A stretch of DNA of 64,000 nucleotides from Alphaproteobacteria bacterium. Its GTDB lineage: Bacteria; Pseudomonadota; Alphaproteobacteria; Rickettsiales; SXRF01. The stretch lies in NCBI GenBank assembly GCA_020049775.1, contig JAGVLO010000002.1, positions 106,775 to 170,774 on the forward strand, written 5' to 3'. Every line of letters starts with the position of its first letter. Positions within the stretch are counted from its first letter, which is position 1. This document shows, piece after piece, positions 10,680-19,261 of this stretch. Position numbers and translations under genes: made by a program. The notes beneath the pieces were generated by a model. It worked only from the letters and a program-made list of their open reading frames with translations. It made no database searches and was not told where the DNA came from.

Positions 10680-11668
10680 GATCGCATAACCATGCGCTGG
10701 TGGACTTCTTGGGCCAAAGCGCCCATTTCATCCTTGAACTGGTATTCCCATGCTTCCAGCCTTGCACCCAACGGGCGAGCGATACCGTCGCGTATCAGGC
10801 CTGCGGCAAAGCGCGAAGGCTTGGTGCCTTTATGGTTGGAAAAGGCAATGATATGCAGCGGCTTTCCTGTAGCCGCCGCTTCGCTCATCATGTTCACCGA
10901 GTCATTGGTAATCACAAAGCTGTCCGCAACAGCCAGCATACCGAGATAAGGGTTGTGGCTAGCGAAATCATACACATATACCCGCTCCTTGCCTTCAAAT
11001 GCAGCGCGCAGTCGGGCAACGCCTTCTTCACCCGTGCGGCGCGAAGGCGTAATCAGTAATGAGCCATCGGTATTGCGCAGCAGGCGTTCCAGCACAAGAA
11101 TTACATGGTCCATGGCTTCCGGCGCCAGCGTGTATTTATTGGTAGAACCGCCAATCAGCACAGCCACTTTCGGGCCTGGATACTTCTCAAACTGAGGCGC
11201 CCAGCGCGCACGCGCTTCTTCCAGCACATCCGGCGTGACATGGTGCAGCGCATACCGCGTTTTAATGACATTGGTCGCCTCTATCTTGTCATGCGCCATG
11301 GCAACCACGAGGTCGAAATATTTCGGACTCATCTGCGGCGCCTGAATATGCACAAAATACGGCGCGTTCACACCCAGCTGTGCGCGTAGCTTGTCGCGCA
11401 GTGCCGAAGTGACGATGGCCGCACGCCTGCCACAGCTGATAACAACATCCGGCCATGGCGCTTCCAGTGTATCGCTACCTTGTTCAAGCAGCGAAGATAA
11501 CACCAGTTTACGCAGCGGCGTGGCATAACAAATGTTTGGCAGCTTCACCCACGGCATTTTTACACGCACTATTTTCATTTCCAGCTCAGCGCCCAGCGCT
11601 GCCGCAAGCGCCTTTACCTGTGCGGCCATGCCTGCACTGCCGTCCGTGATTCCCCAGCATGTGGTCAT
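10676..11668 (-). CDS. Mitochondrial fission ELM1 family protein (DUF1022)
   Basis: A 330-residue protein of the family that in plants includes ELM1 and in alphaproteobacteria is of unknown role. The start CWGITDGSAGMAAQ, VVISCGRRAA, FVHIQAP, VLIGGSTNKYT and ITNDSVNMMSEAAATGKP are the conserved blocks and resemble a glycosyltransferase-B fold. Its 3' end overlaps the convergent M15-like gene and its start overlaps the radC stop by 4 bases, so it is probably co-transcribed with radC and map. Confidence 0.88.
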   Translation of the reverse strand: MTTCWGITDGSAGMAAQVKALAAALGAELEMKIVRVKMPWVKLPNICYATPLRKLVLSSLLEQGSDTLEAPWPDVVISCGRRAAIVTSALRDKLRAQLGVNAPYFVHIQAPQMSPKYFDLVVAMAHDKIEATNVIKTRYALHHVTPDVLEEARARWAPQFEKYPGPKVAVLIGGSTNKYTLAPEAMDHVILVLERLLRNTDGSLLITPSRRTGEEGVARLRAAFEGKERVYVYDFASHNPYLGMLAVADSFVITNDSVNMMSEAAATGKPLHIIAFSNHKGTKPSRFAAGLIRDGIARPLGARLEAWEYQFKDEMGALAQEVHQRMVMRS

Positions 11669-12360
11669 AACAGCTCCTTAGCCTTAAAGGAAAAATGTTG
11701 CTTGGCACCAATAATCAAATGATCATGTACCTCGATACCCAGTGGTCTCGCCGCATCAACAATCTGGCGAGTGACATCAATATCGGATTTGCTCGGGCTG
11801 ACATCACCGCTCGGGTGGTTATGCACCAAAATCATGCTTGCTGCACCCAGCTCCAATGCACGCCTTACCACTTCGCGCGGGTAAACCGGCGTATGGTCAA
11901 TGGTGCCTTTCTGCTGGCGTTCGTCGAGTATCAGTTGCAGCTTGTGGTTGAGGAACAACACATGGAATTCCTCGTTGCGGTTATGGCCTATATGGATACG
12001 GCAATAATCCAGCAACTGCGTCCAGCTTTTGATGATGGGCTTGTCTGCCACTTCTTCTTTCAACAGCCGCTCCGCCGATGCTTTGGCAACTTTAATAGCC
12101 ACCACTGCCGCCTCGCCAACACCCTCAACTTTCATTAGTTCGGATGGTTCAGCCATCAGCACCTTGCCGAAACTGCCAAACGATGCAAGCAGCGCCTTTG
12201 CCATCGGCTTGACATCGCCCACCGGCTTGGCAGGAAATAAAATCATCTCCAGCAACTCATAATCAGGCAGCATTTCCGATCCCGCTTTTAAAAAGCGCTC
12301 CCTCAGCCGTTTCCGGTGGCCGGTGTAATGCGGCTTTACCTTGGTAAGTTCATCACTCAT
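11665..12360 (-). CDS. radC: RadC family JAB-domain protein
   Basis: 231 residues. N-terminal helix-hairpin-helix region (LPDYELLEMILF, VEGVGEAA) followed by an MPN/JAB domain with the metalloprotease-like motif HNHPSGDVSPSKSD. Despite the name, a DNA-repair role is not established for the family. Start taken at ATG 12360 (MSDELTK); a longer frame runs upstream through map but has no family homology. It overlaps the map end by 8 bases. Confidence 0.92.
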   Translation of the reverse strand: MSDELTKVKPHYTGHRKRLRERFLKAGSEMLPDYELLEMILFPAKPVGDVKPMAKALLASFGSFGKVLMAEPSELMKVEGVGEAAVVAIKVAKASAERLLKEEVADKPIIKSWTQLLDYCRIHIGHNRNEEFHVLFLNHKLQLILDERQQKGTIDHTPVYPREVVRRALELGAASMILVHNHPSGDVSPSKSDIDVTRQIVDAARPLGIEVHDHLIIGAKQHFSFKAKELL

Positions 12361-13150
12361 AAGGCGGGAAATGTTTGCCGGTTGGGGAAGCGGTGAATAA
12401 TTCATAGCCGTCCTTGGTAACGCCAAGGCTATGCTCAAACTGCGCGGAAAGCGATTTATCGCGTGTGGTGACCGTCCAGTTATCATGACGGCTTAAATGT
12501 GTTTCATGGCGGCCAGCATTAATCATAGGCTCTACGGTAAAGAACATGCCTTCTTTCAATACCTGACCCTCGCCCGGGCTACCGTAATGCATGATGTTCG
12601 GTGCCGTGTGGAATACTTTGCCCAACCCGTGTCCGCAATAGTCGCGCACCACAGAATAACCGTGTTTTTCGGCATAGGTCTGTATGGCATAGCCGATATC
12701 GCCCACTGTATTGCCCGGTTTCACCTGCTCGATGCCCAGCATCATCGCCTCATAGGTAATCTGGCACAGGCGTTTGGCCTTAATCGGCGGGCTTCCCACC
12801 CAGTACATACGGCTGGTGTCGCCGTGCCAGCCGTCCACAATCACTGTAACGTCAATATTGACGGTATCGCCTTCTTTTAGTTTCAGATCACCAGGAATGC
12901 CGTGGCATACGACATGGTTGACCGAAGTACAGATGGATTTTGGAAAACCGCGATAGCCCAGCGGCGCAGGCACCGCTCCGGCGCCAACAATCATCTGGTG
13001 GCAAATGTCGTTGAGCGCGCCCGTGGTCACACCCGGCTTCACATGCTCGCCAATCATATCCAGCACCTCGGCAGCAAGACGCCCGGCCTTGCGCATAGCG
13101 GCGAAGTCCTCTGGTTTGTGCAGTGTGATGGGACGGTGGTCTTCGTACAA
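12353..13150 (-). CDS. map: Methionine aminopeptidase type I
   Basis: Removes initiator methionine from new proteins. Metal ligands are visible: the two Asp in NIDVTVIVDGWHGDTSR, His in CGHGLGKVFH, Glu in FTVEPM and Glu in SAQFEHSLG. I choose the TTG at 13150 as start because AAAGGAG lies 7 bases before it and the protein then begins close to the conserved family start; an upstream ATG would add 28 residues unlike the family. The C-terminus is slightly extended (GKHFPPYE). Divergent from the cinA-like gene. Confidence 0.9.
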   Translation of the reverse strand: MYEDHRPITLHKPEDFAAMRKAGRLAAEVLDMIGEHVKPGVTTGALNDICHQMIVGAGAVPAPLGYRGFPKSICTSVNHVVCHGIPGDLKLKEGDTVNIDVTVIVDGWHGDTSRMYWVGSPPIKAKRLCQITYEAMMLGIEQVKPGNTVGDIGYAIQTYAEKHGYSVVRDYCGHGLGKVFHTAPNIMHYGSPGEGQVLKEGMFFTVEPMINAGRHETHLSRHDNWTVTTRDKSLSAQFEHSLGVTKDGYELFTASPTGKHFPPYE

Positions 13151-13228
13151 AATATGCTCCTTTAATTCTTCTGGATTCTGGTATAATCCCCTAATATATA
13201 GAATAGGTTTTATCAGGAGGCCAGCCAT

Positions 13229-13990
13229 ATGCAAGCAAAGCCAGCAGCCAGTGCGTGCATGATAGTCATTGGTAACGAAATCCTATCCGGCCGCACACAG
13301 GACAAAAACCTGGCCTGGATAGCCAAAGAACTCAATGAAACCGGCGTAAAATTACTGGAAGCACGCTTTATTCCGGACGTGCGCGAGGTTATTATCGAGA
13401 CGTTAAACCTCTGCCGCCGCCAATATGCCTATGTTTTTACCTCCGGCGGCATCGGCCCCACCCATGACGATATCACCACCGAGTGCGTGGCCGCGGCCTT
13501 TGGTGTTACTGTTAAGCGCCATAAGCAGGCCGAAGCCACCCTCACCGCGCACTATGGCGCAGAAAACCTCAACGCCGCCCGCCTGAAAATGGCCGATATC
13601 CCTGAGGGCGCGTCGCTGATTGCCAATCCGGTGAGTGCCGCCCCCGGTTTCAGGCTGGAAAACGTGTTTGTGATGGCCGGTGTACCAAGCATCATGCAGG
13701 CTATGTTCGCCAATATCAAAGGCGACCTCAAAGGCGGGGCAAAAACGCTCTCACGCACCATTTCTGGCTATGTCACGGAAGGTGTGCTGGCGGAAAAGCT
13801 CACCGCTATACAAAACAACGCACCGGATGTGGAAATAGGCAGCTATCCCTTTATGCGCAGTAACAAGCTGGGTACCAGCCTGGTTGCACGCAGTACCAGC
13901 ACGGAGCGGCTAAATATAGTTTACGATCAAATCAAGGAAATGCTGCTGTCTTTTACGAAAGAAGTGATGGAAGAAGACCTGGCGGCATAA
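13229..13990 (+). CDS. CinA-type molybdopterin-binding domain protein
   Basis: A 253-residue protein of the MoCF_biosynth/COG1058 type: IVIGNEILSGRTQDKN at the start and TSGGIGPTHDDITTE in the core. It has only the N-terminal domain of CinA and lacks the C-terminal nicotinamide-nucleotide amidase domain, as is common in alphaproteobacteria. AGGAGG precedes the ATG by 8 bases. A TATAAT at 13182-13187 in the divergent region is a plausible -10 element. Confidence 0.88.
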   Translation: MQAKPAASACMIVIGNEILSGRTQDKNLAWIAKELNETGVKLLEARFIPDVREVIIETLNLCRRQYAYVFTSGGIGPTHDDITTECVAAAFGVTVKRHKQAEATLTAHYGAENLNAARLKMADIPEGASLIANPVSAAPGFRLENVFVMAGVPSIMQAMFANIKGDLKGGAKTLSRTISGYVTEGVLAEKLTAIQNNAPDVEIGSYPFMRSNKLGTSLVARSTSTERLNIVYDQIKEMLLSFTKEVMEEDLAA

Positions 13991-14088
13991 AAACAGATTT
14001 CAGATATTCATCCGATCACAGGCCAGCACTAAACTAATTCTTAATGTTATTTAGATACTTTTGCCGTTTAAACGCACACGGGACGATA

Positions 14089-15183
14089 ATGGTGAAGGCC
14101 ATTGATTTCATAATTACACAAATCAAGCGGTTGCCCTGCTTTGGTGATGTCGGCAATGCACGTTCCTATGCAGGCGTATATTTTCCAGTACTGGATGGTG
14201 TACGCGCACTAGCTGCTTTACTTGTAATTACCCAGCATGTTTTTCATTCCCGACCTGTATATGGTGTGGGAGGGGTGTACCTCTTTTTAGTCCTAAGCGG
14301 ATTGCTGCTATCACAAAATTGGTATGCAACAACGGTAAAAGCCTGTTGGCGCTTTAGTTTTGTATTTATTCTGCGCCGCCTATTTAGAATCATTCCCATG
14401 TATATTATGGCTGTATATATAATGGCTTATATTTTGCCACGAAATATGGAATGGGTTCTGATGCATCTTTCGTTCCAATGGTCAGAATATGTGTTGTGGA
14501 CCATCAAACAAGAATTGCTCTTTTATGTAATTTTACCATTGCTTTTCCTGCCGCGCCAATATGGAGCATCCGCAGAATTTATGACAATTTTTGCATTGGC
14601 AATTGCGGTTGTATCAGCAAATAGCTTGGATGTTAAAGTGCTGAATATGGGATCATGGCGCCCCAACCTGCAAGGACAAATACCCTTTTTCTTGGGTATG
14701 TTTACCATGGGCGTTGCTGCAGGCAGCTTCATTCACACCGCGCTTGCCAAGCGAATGATATCAAAGATTGCCTTTATACCCGCTGAATTGACAATGCTTG
14801 TAATCCTATCGCTGATTATTATGCTCTATATTAAACACCCGATATTTTATGCAGATACCCCTTCAACATGGCAAATGCAGATCCCCTGGGCTTTTTTGAT
14901 CGCAATCTTTTTGGTTTTGCTACTGCTTAAACCAGATAGAGTAGTAGCGCGCATACTTTCAAGCATCCCAGCAATGGCAATTGGCGTAGTCGGCTACAGT
15001 TTCTATCTTTTACATCTGCCCATAATCCGCATTGTAGAAAGGAATTTTGCCCCACAAATGACCTACGAAGCACTCGCATATTCAATCGTCATTACCTACG
15101 CAGCATCTTGCGTTGCCTATTGCCTTGTAGAACGGCCCTGCATGCGCTTTATTCGAAAACGCACTCCTAAAACCAGCACATAA
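14089..15183 (+). CDS. Acyltransferase 3 (OafA/YrhL-like) membrane protein
   Basis: Integral membrane O-acyltransferase that modifies an unknown sugar, cell-envelope or small-molecule acceptor. The ~364-residue protein begins with the family signature LDGVRALAALLVITQHVFH, then RRLFRIIPMY (the conserved R-x-x-R motif) and about nine further hydrophobic segments to the end, with a basic C-terminus. ATG 14089 is preceded by GGGAC; ATG 14044 would add 15 residues. Its A+T-rich composition and isolated position beside a tRNA integration hotspot could indicate horizontal origin; this is inference. Confidence 0.85.
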   Translation: MVKAIDFIITQIKRLPCFGDVGNARSYAGVYFPVLDGVRALAALLVITQHVFHSRPVYGVGGVYLFLVLSGLLLSQNWYATTVKACWRFSFVFILRRLFRIIPMYIMAVYIMAYILPRNMEWVLMHLSFQWSEYVLWTIKQELLFYVILPLLFLPRQYGASAEFMTIFALAIAVVSANSLDVKVLNMGSWRPNLQGQIPFFLGMFTMGVAAGSFIHTALAKRMISKIAFIPAELTMLVILSLIIMLYIKHPIFYADTPSTWQMQIPWAFLIAIFLVLLLLKPDRVVARILSSIPAMAIGVVGYSFYLLHLPIIRIVERNFAPQMTYEALAYSIVITYAASCVAYCLVERPCMRFIRKRTPKTST

Positions 15184-15216
15184 ATTCCTTGATATATCAT
15201 ATTACTACAAAAAACT

Positions 15217-15231
15217 GCTGGCATAGCCAGC
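15217..15231. terminator. Small hairpin GCTGGC-ATA-GCCAGC
   Basis: A perfect 6-bp stem with a 3-base loop. On the plus strand it lacks a T-run, while on the minus strand it is followed by a run of T. It may be a weak terminator after the acyltransferase or simply part of the tRNA upstream region. Confidence 0.3.
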
Positions 15232-15270
15232 GTCAGCGGTTATATATGCAATACACAGGTATCTGGGTGT

Positions 15271-15311
15271 GCCCGCGTGGCGGAATTGGTAGACGCAACG
15301 GACTTAAAATC
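15271..15311 (+). pseudogene. 5' half of a split tRNA-Leu(UAA) gene
   Basis: Contains the 7-base acceptor strand GCCCGCG, the D-arm, and the anticodon-stem strand ACGGA followed by CTTAAAA and the first bases of the 3' stem strand. After position 15311 the sequence stops matching a tRNA. The missing 3' half lies at 46638-46694 and ends in the exactly complementary CGCGGGC plus ACCA. The split point is the anticodon loop. The promoter upstream remains and could read on to the intact tRNA-Leu at 15481. Confidence 0.93.
15303..15311 (+). other. attL core CTTAAAATC
   Basis: Nine bases shared by the two halves of the split tRNA gene (compare 46638-46646). They cover the tRNA anticodon loop plus two bases of the 3' stem strand. 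This is the crossover region expected for a tyrosine integrase that targets anticodon loops. Confidence 0.85.
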
Positions 15312-15414
15312 AGGCGTGTCTAACGACACTCCATTTTAGGTGTTTGGCATAATGAAGATAATACAGGAGGATAAAGAACGGCTATTTTTGAGTAAATCGG
15401 TAAAAATAGCCTGC

Positions 15415-15433
15415 AACATCACCGCAACATCAC
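15415..15433 (+). repeat. Left arm-type repeat, 19 bp
   Basis: AACATCACCGCAACATCAC occurs here and, identical and in the same orientation, at 46477-46495. Internally it is a tandem of AACATCACC-like units. It lies 103 bases inside the left core, the position expected of an integrase arm-binding site. Two further ATCACC-like units follow at about 15451-15464. Confidence 0.75.
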
Positions 15434-15480
15434 CAGATAAAACTTGGTGATTCCGGTGATCACTATTAGAAGATTTATAA

Positions 15481-15790
15481 GCTCGCGTGGCGGAATTGGT
15501 AGACGCAACGGACTTAAGGATTGAGTGCTCCGGTGGAAATGCCGGAAGTAGAACTGCTCAAATTCGGGGAAAGCTTCCAGCGCAAGCTGATGCCAATCCC
15601 GAGCCAAGCTTCAAGGAAACTTGAGGAAGGTGTAGAGACTAGACGGGCAGCACCTAAGACCTTTGGGTTATGGTGAAGGGATAGTCCAGACCCCAAACGC
15701 CCTTCCCCAGGGCGGCAACGAAAGTTGTGGCAGGTAAGAAAATCCGTCGATGGTTTCATCATGCCGGTTCGATTCCGGCCGCGAGCACCA
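15481..15790 (+). tRNA. tRNA-Leu(UAA) interrupted by a group I intron
   Basis: Exons are 15481-15515 and 15739-15790, giving an 87-nt tRNA with encoded CCA. Acceptor GCTCGCG pairs with CGCGAGC; the D-arm, anticodon stem ACGGA/TCCGT with loop CTTAAAA (anticodon TAA), long variable arm GATG-GTTT-CATC and T-arm GCCGG/CCGGC are all complete. It lies inside the island, on the same strand as the split tRNA gene, 169 bases after its 5' half, and so could use that gene's promoter. It decodes the same codon as the gene the island broke. Confidence 0.93.
15516..15738 (+). ncRNA. Group I intron in tRNA-Leu(UAA), 223 nt, no ORF
   Basis: Conserved core elements appear in order: P near 15561-15574, Q (AATCCCGAGCCAAG) near 15596-15609, R (GTGTAGAGACTAGACGG) at 15630-15646 and S (AAGGGATAGTCCAGACC) at 15676-15692. 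The 5' splice site follows U34, with exon ACUU pairing to intron GAGU and a U-G wobble at the cut; the intron ends in G (15738). The insertion point U34/A35 is that of the classic cyanobacterial and plastid tRNA-Leu(UAA) intron. Self-splicing is inferred, not shown. Confidence 0.92.
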
Positions 15791-15803
15791 ACTTAATACC
15801 AGC

Positions 15804-16205
15804 CTAATATAAGGCTTCGTAACGGCCATTCCTTCTGGCACCTTTAAAGCATACCAGCTTGAGTTTTTTCAGGCTTGCCATATCAGCTCTAGCAGTTCGC
15901 GTTGTAATGTTCCAAATTGCAACAATATCGCTCGACCTTACATCATAACCTCTTTGAATAAGCCCCAAAAACCAAAGCTGCCTTTCATTCAATTTTGCAG
16001 CCCCCTCAGCATTGATCGTGACATTTATAGTGAAAAATTTTTCACTATAAATTTGCATCGGTGCATTCAAAAAAAGCGGTAATGAAGGTCTATTTGGTGG
16101 GTGAAATTCCCGTTTTATGGCCTCTGCCATATCACCCCTACCAACCAATTCGAGAAGCACTTGCAAGACGTTTGGCGAGGAACGCGCTAACATCAATAAG
16201 TGCAC
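15804..16205 (-). CDS. Unknown protein with C-terminal winged-helix-like region, probably truncated
   Basis: 133 residues. The C-terminal 60 residues (from NERQLWFLGLIQRG through TRTARADMASLKKL) look like a winged helix of the type found at the end of Fic or RecG-like regulators. The start is a GTG at the very point where the neighbouring serine recombinase is also cut, so the gene probably lost its 5' part in the same rearrangement. No specific function can be given. Confidence 0.5.
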   Translation of the reverse strand: MHLLMLARSSPNVLQVLLELVGRGDMAEAIKREFHPPNRPSLPLFLNAPMQIYSEKFFTINVTINAEGAAKLNERQLWFLGLIQRGYDVRSSDIVAIWNITTRTARADMASLKKLKLVCFKGARRNGRYEALY

Positions 16206-16213
16206 GGAATTAG

Positions 16214-16648
16214 GGGCATTGCGGCCTTCATACCAATTACGAATTGCGCGGGGATGATCGTGTAATCCTTATTCCCGGCCCGCCGGAGGAAATAGAGAAT
16301 GTGCAGTGGATGTATCGTGCATTTACCGAAGATGGCATGAATGAAACCGAAATCATGGCGGCGCTGAATAAGCGCGGCATCCTGACCGATCTTGAACGCC
16401 TCTGGACACGCAGCACGGTGCATCAGGTGCTGACCAATGAAAAATACATCGGCAATTACTTATTCAATCGCGTTTCCTTTAAACTCAAAAAACGCCGTGT
16501 CTGCAATCCCCCAGATATGTGGGTACGCAATGAAGGAGCGTTCGAGGCTGTTGTTGACCCCCTAAAACACGCCTGCCGGATGGCACGGTTAAAATTGGCT
16601 TTGATACCAAACCCATCACGTTGCGCTTGGAGGAAATCGCCTCTTTGA
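16214..16648 (+). pseudogene. Serine recombinase, middle fragment
   Basis: The readable frame corresponds to the Recombinase domain of large serine recombinases: RVILIPGPPEE, MNETEIMAALNKRGI, WTRSTVHQVLTNEKYIGN and ELW-like MWVRNEGAFEAVVDP. The N-terminal catalytic resolvase domain with its active Ser is missing, the frame being open but truncated just upstream, and the C-terminal zinc-ribbon part is lost where the sequence joins the RepB-like gene at about 16560. No start codon with a ribosome site is present. It is a relic of an earlier mobile element. Confidence 0.82.
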
Positions 16649-17469
16649 AGGTTATTCAGCCCAAAGCGCTGAAAAGCGAAAAATTCAAGCAGATCGTTTC
16701 ATCGATAAGGGAAATGGGCGTCATCGAGGAGCCGGTGGTGTCACACAGTAAATCCGGTGGCAAATATGTGCTACTCGATGGGCATCTTCGCATAGAGGCA
16801 TTGCGGCAAATCGGCATCGAAGAAGTGCTTTGCCTGATTTCCACGGATGATGAAGCGTTCACCTATAACAAACACATCAATCGCCTTTCCACTATTCAGG
16901 AGCACCGCATGGTGCAGAAGGCTGTCAAGCAAGTATCTGAGGAAAGACTGGCAAAGGTCTTGAATTTAGATGTCGGGAGCATTGTGCGTAAGCGCAATCT
17001 TATTGAGGGTATTTGCCCGGAAGCGGTTGACCTATTGAAGGATAAAATGGTGGCGGCGAGCGTGTTTACTCATCTCAGGCACATGAAGCCGCTGCGCCAG
17101 ATCGAGGCCGCACAGCTCATGAATCAGGGGCGGATCTATTCGATTTCCTATGCCAAGGCTATTTTGATTGCCACTCCCAAAGAGCAACTGGTGAATCCTA
17201 ACAAACCTACGCGAATTAAAAGGGGTGATGGGATAGAAGTCTCCCAAATAGAAAACGACATGGCAGGATTACATAAGGAACAGCGGTTGATCGAAGAAAG
17301 CTACGCCGGTGATGTGTTTAATCTTACCCTAGCAAAGAACTTTCTAACCAGCATGATGGACAACCCGCGTGTTATACGCCACCTGGAGCAGCACTACCCG
17401 GAAATACTTACACAGTTTCGGAAAATCACGGACATGAAATCTCTAGGTGGCAAGGAAAACGCGGCGTAG
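16621..17469 (+). CDS. RepB/ParB-like plasmid partition protein
   Basis: 282 residues from TTG 16621. The N-terminal ParB nuclease-like fold shows KSEKFKQIVSSIREMGVIEEPVV and YVLLDGHLRIEAL, followed by a central helical region and a C-terminal domain as in proteins annotated plasmid partitioning RepB. In-frame sequence from about 16570 (LPDGTVKIGFDTKPIT) also looks coding, so the real start may be in the deleted part upstream. Such genes often sit beside serine recombinases in alphaproteobacterial islands (from memory). No ParA partner is present. Confidence 0.78.
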   Translation: MRLEEIASLKVIQPKALKSEKFKQIVSSIREMGVIEEPVVSHSKSGGKYVLLDGHLRIEALRQIGIEEVLCLISTDDEAFTYNKHINRLSTIQEHRMVQKAVKQVSEERLAKVLNLDVGSIVRKRNLIEGICPEAVDLLKDKMVAASVFTHLRHMKPLRQIEAAQLMNQGRIYSISYAKAILIATPKEQLVNPNKPTRIKRGDGIEVSQIENDMAGLHKEQRLIEESYAGDVFNLTLAKNFLTSMMDNPRVIRHLEQHYPEILTQFRKITDMKSLGGKENAA

Positions 17470-17640
17470 CCGGTATTGACCAATCTATCTGGAAACAGCA
17501 CGCAATATGCGGTAATATCCGAGACATCATGTTTCGGCGGGTTCAGTGTGTCTAAAATTATAAAGGGTTCTTTTATATCGTAGAGTGGCATCATGAACCA
17601 CATGCTGTGAACGGATATTTAACAGCGGCGCGGGTTTATC

Positions 17641-18603
17641 ATGTCTCATAAAATTATATCCCCCGCCAAACCGATTGCAGAGCTCTCGTTGCTGAACCTG
17701 AGCGTTATCCTTAATTCCAATGAAAATACTGAGCATAAATTTCAAAGTGATTCCAGCATCTTCATTGGCATAGTGCTTGAGGCGGCAGCCACATTTTCTC
17801 GTGAAATTAATGGTGATTTTAAAACGGCAGACGTTCAGGCTGGCGATATTTTCATTACGCCGCCGACGAGTAATGTGCATTGGAGGATCAAGGGCAAAAT
17901 TAACTGCGCCTCGCTATGCATTCGTAAGGAATATATTGCCAGTGTTGCAGCCTCAATCGGCATGCTGGCAAGCCATGACCTTACGTTTAAGGGAGTATTC
18001 AAATACCGTGACCCACTGTTAGAAGCATTGTTCAATGTCATAGTAGAGCGCGTAGCCAGCGCCGATGCGCCCTCTATTTTGTATATCGAAACGATGGCAC
18101 GAGCGCTGTGTATCCATTTATTGCATACGCTACTTGAGAAGCCGGCTGAACATCATCATTTCCAAAAAACTCTGACCGCTAAACGTATCGACGTTCTGCG
18201 CTCTTTTGTTCTAAGCAACATGGATAAGAAGATTTCCACTGGTATGCTGGCTGAGCAGGCGTGCGTCAGCAAATTTCATTTCTGCCGCCTATTTAAGCGC
18301 ACTCTAAGCATGACGCCACAGCAATTTGTACGACGATGCCGACTTGATCGCGCGCGGGCGCTGGTGCAGGGTACGAATCAATCCGTTACAGAGATTGCTT
18401 ACAGCTGCGGCTTTGCCACACAAAGTCACTTTAGCCAACAGTTTCGGGAGAGCTTCGGATTATCACCCCGGCAAATGCGGGGGAAGATTTTACAGGACGC
18501 ACAGTTAACAATTTTCGACCTAATGGAAGAAAAGCAATTCTACGCACAAGAAAAGCAAGCCATTGATATAACTCGCTTAAAAGTTGATTTACTCGTAGAT
18601 TAG
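17641..18603 (+). CDS. AraC family transcriptional regulator
   Basis: 320 residues. The N-terminal ~150 residues are a cupin-like effector region with DFKTADVQAGDIFITPP. The C-terminal AraC DNA-binding domain (about 178-280) has both helix-turn-helix units: KKISTGMLAEQACVSKFHFCRLFKR and QSVTEIAYSCGFATQSHFSQQFRE, ending LSPRQMR. A 40-residue tail follows. The effector and targets are unknown; the small gene 18663-18944 directly downstream is a candidate target. Confidence 0.9.
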   Translation: MSHKIISPAKPIAELSLLNLSVILNSNENTEHKFQSDSSIFIGIVLEAAATFSREINGDFKTADVQAGDIFITPPTSNVHWRIKGKINCASLCIRKEYIASVAASIGMLASHDLTFKGVFKYRDPLLEALFNVIVERVASADAPSILYIETMARALCIHLLHTLLEKPAEHHHFQKTLTAKRIDVLRSFVLSNMDKKISTGMLAEQACVSKFHFCRLFKRTLSMTPQQFVRRCRLDRARALVQGTNQSVTEIAYSCGFATQSHFSQQFRESFGLSPRQMRGKILQDAQLTIFDLMEEKQFYAQEKQAIDITRLKVDLLVD

Positions 18604-18662
18604 GCAACTCTTAGTGGTTGTCTGCAACCAACAGTAAATCATCAATGAAAGGGAGAATAAAC

Positions 18663-18944
18663 ATGAGCGATGTAAACAATTCATATGGTAATTATCATTT
18701 TCAAGCAACAGCAAATGCTACATTTGCACAATGGGTACAGGCAACGCGCGCCTTATCACATGACGATATGGAAGAAATTTTTGACCATTTCGGTGAAAGA
18801 ATTTTAGCTATATCCGAAAAAAGCGGCACCGCTGCTAACACTCAGGAATTAATACAGCAGTTCAAAATGACGCTCAAAATATTGGTCGGCAATCGCGGTA
18901 TTGCGATGCATGGCTATTTGTCGAACCCCGATCTCCTGAGATAG
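18663..18944 (+). CDS. Small protein of unknown function
   Basis: 93 residues, soluble, largely helical (WVQATRALSHDDMEEIFDHFGERIL). GGGAG lies 9 bases before the ATG at 18663. It follows the AraC gene by about 60 bases on the same strand. I recognise no family. Confidence 0.65.
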   Translation: MSDVNNSYGNYHFQATANATFAQWVQATRALSHDDMEEIFDHFGERILAISEKSGTAANTQELIQQFKMTLKILVGNRGIAMHGYLSNPDLLR

Positions 18945-19261
18945 CGCCTGCGGCGCTAGTCAATCTTCTGATTGACTGATCCTTTTAACCCTTTATGGTC
19001 GGCTGTGGAGTGATAGGGGTATCACTCTAGGGATTCAAAACCCTGCTCGTAACGGTCTGACCCAACCGGATTGGAGTCGCCCTTCGGCCTTATGGCCGGG
19101 AGGCGGCAATGCATGTCCAAGCCTCGCGGCCAAAGATTGTCGCGCCGTTTACGAGCGGTTTTTTGAACTTCCGGCCACCAGGACGTGGTGGTTTCCCTGA
19201 TAAAATATCAGACACAGGCTACCGCCCCATAGCTTGTGCTATAGTATCAGTCGCACATCTA
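18945..19261 (+). other. Hairpin-rich non-coding stretch
   Basis: No convincing gene. Several compact stems follow one another: GCGCC-TGC-GGCGC near 18948, AGTCAATC-TTCT-GATTGACT near 18958, a perfect 8-bp GAGTGATA-GGGG-TATCACTC near 19009, and GGCC-TTAT-GGCC near 19086. This density suggests a structured RNA or a plasmid-type transfer or replication site. I could not match it to any known riboswitch, tmRNA, 6S or RNase P pattern. Confidence 0.4.

Noticed and set aside
18945..19110. NiCo (czcD) or fluoride riboswitch
   Set aside because: I could not find the conserved core bases of either in the hairpin-rich region; the next gene downstream is also on the other strand.
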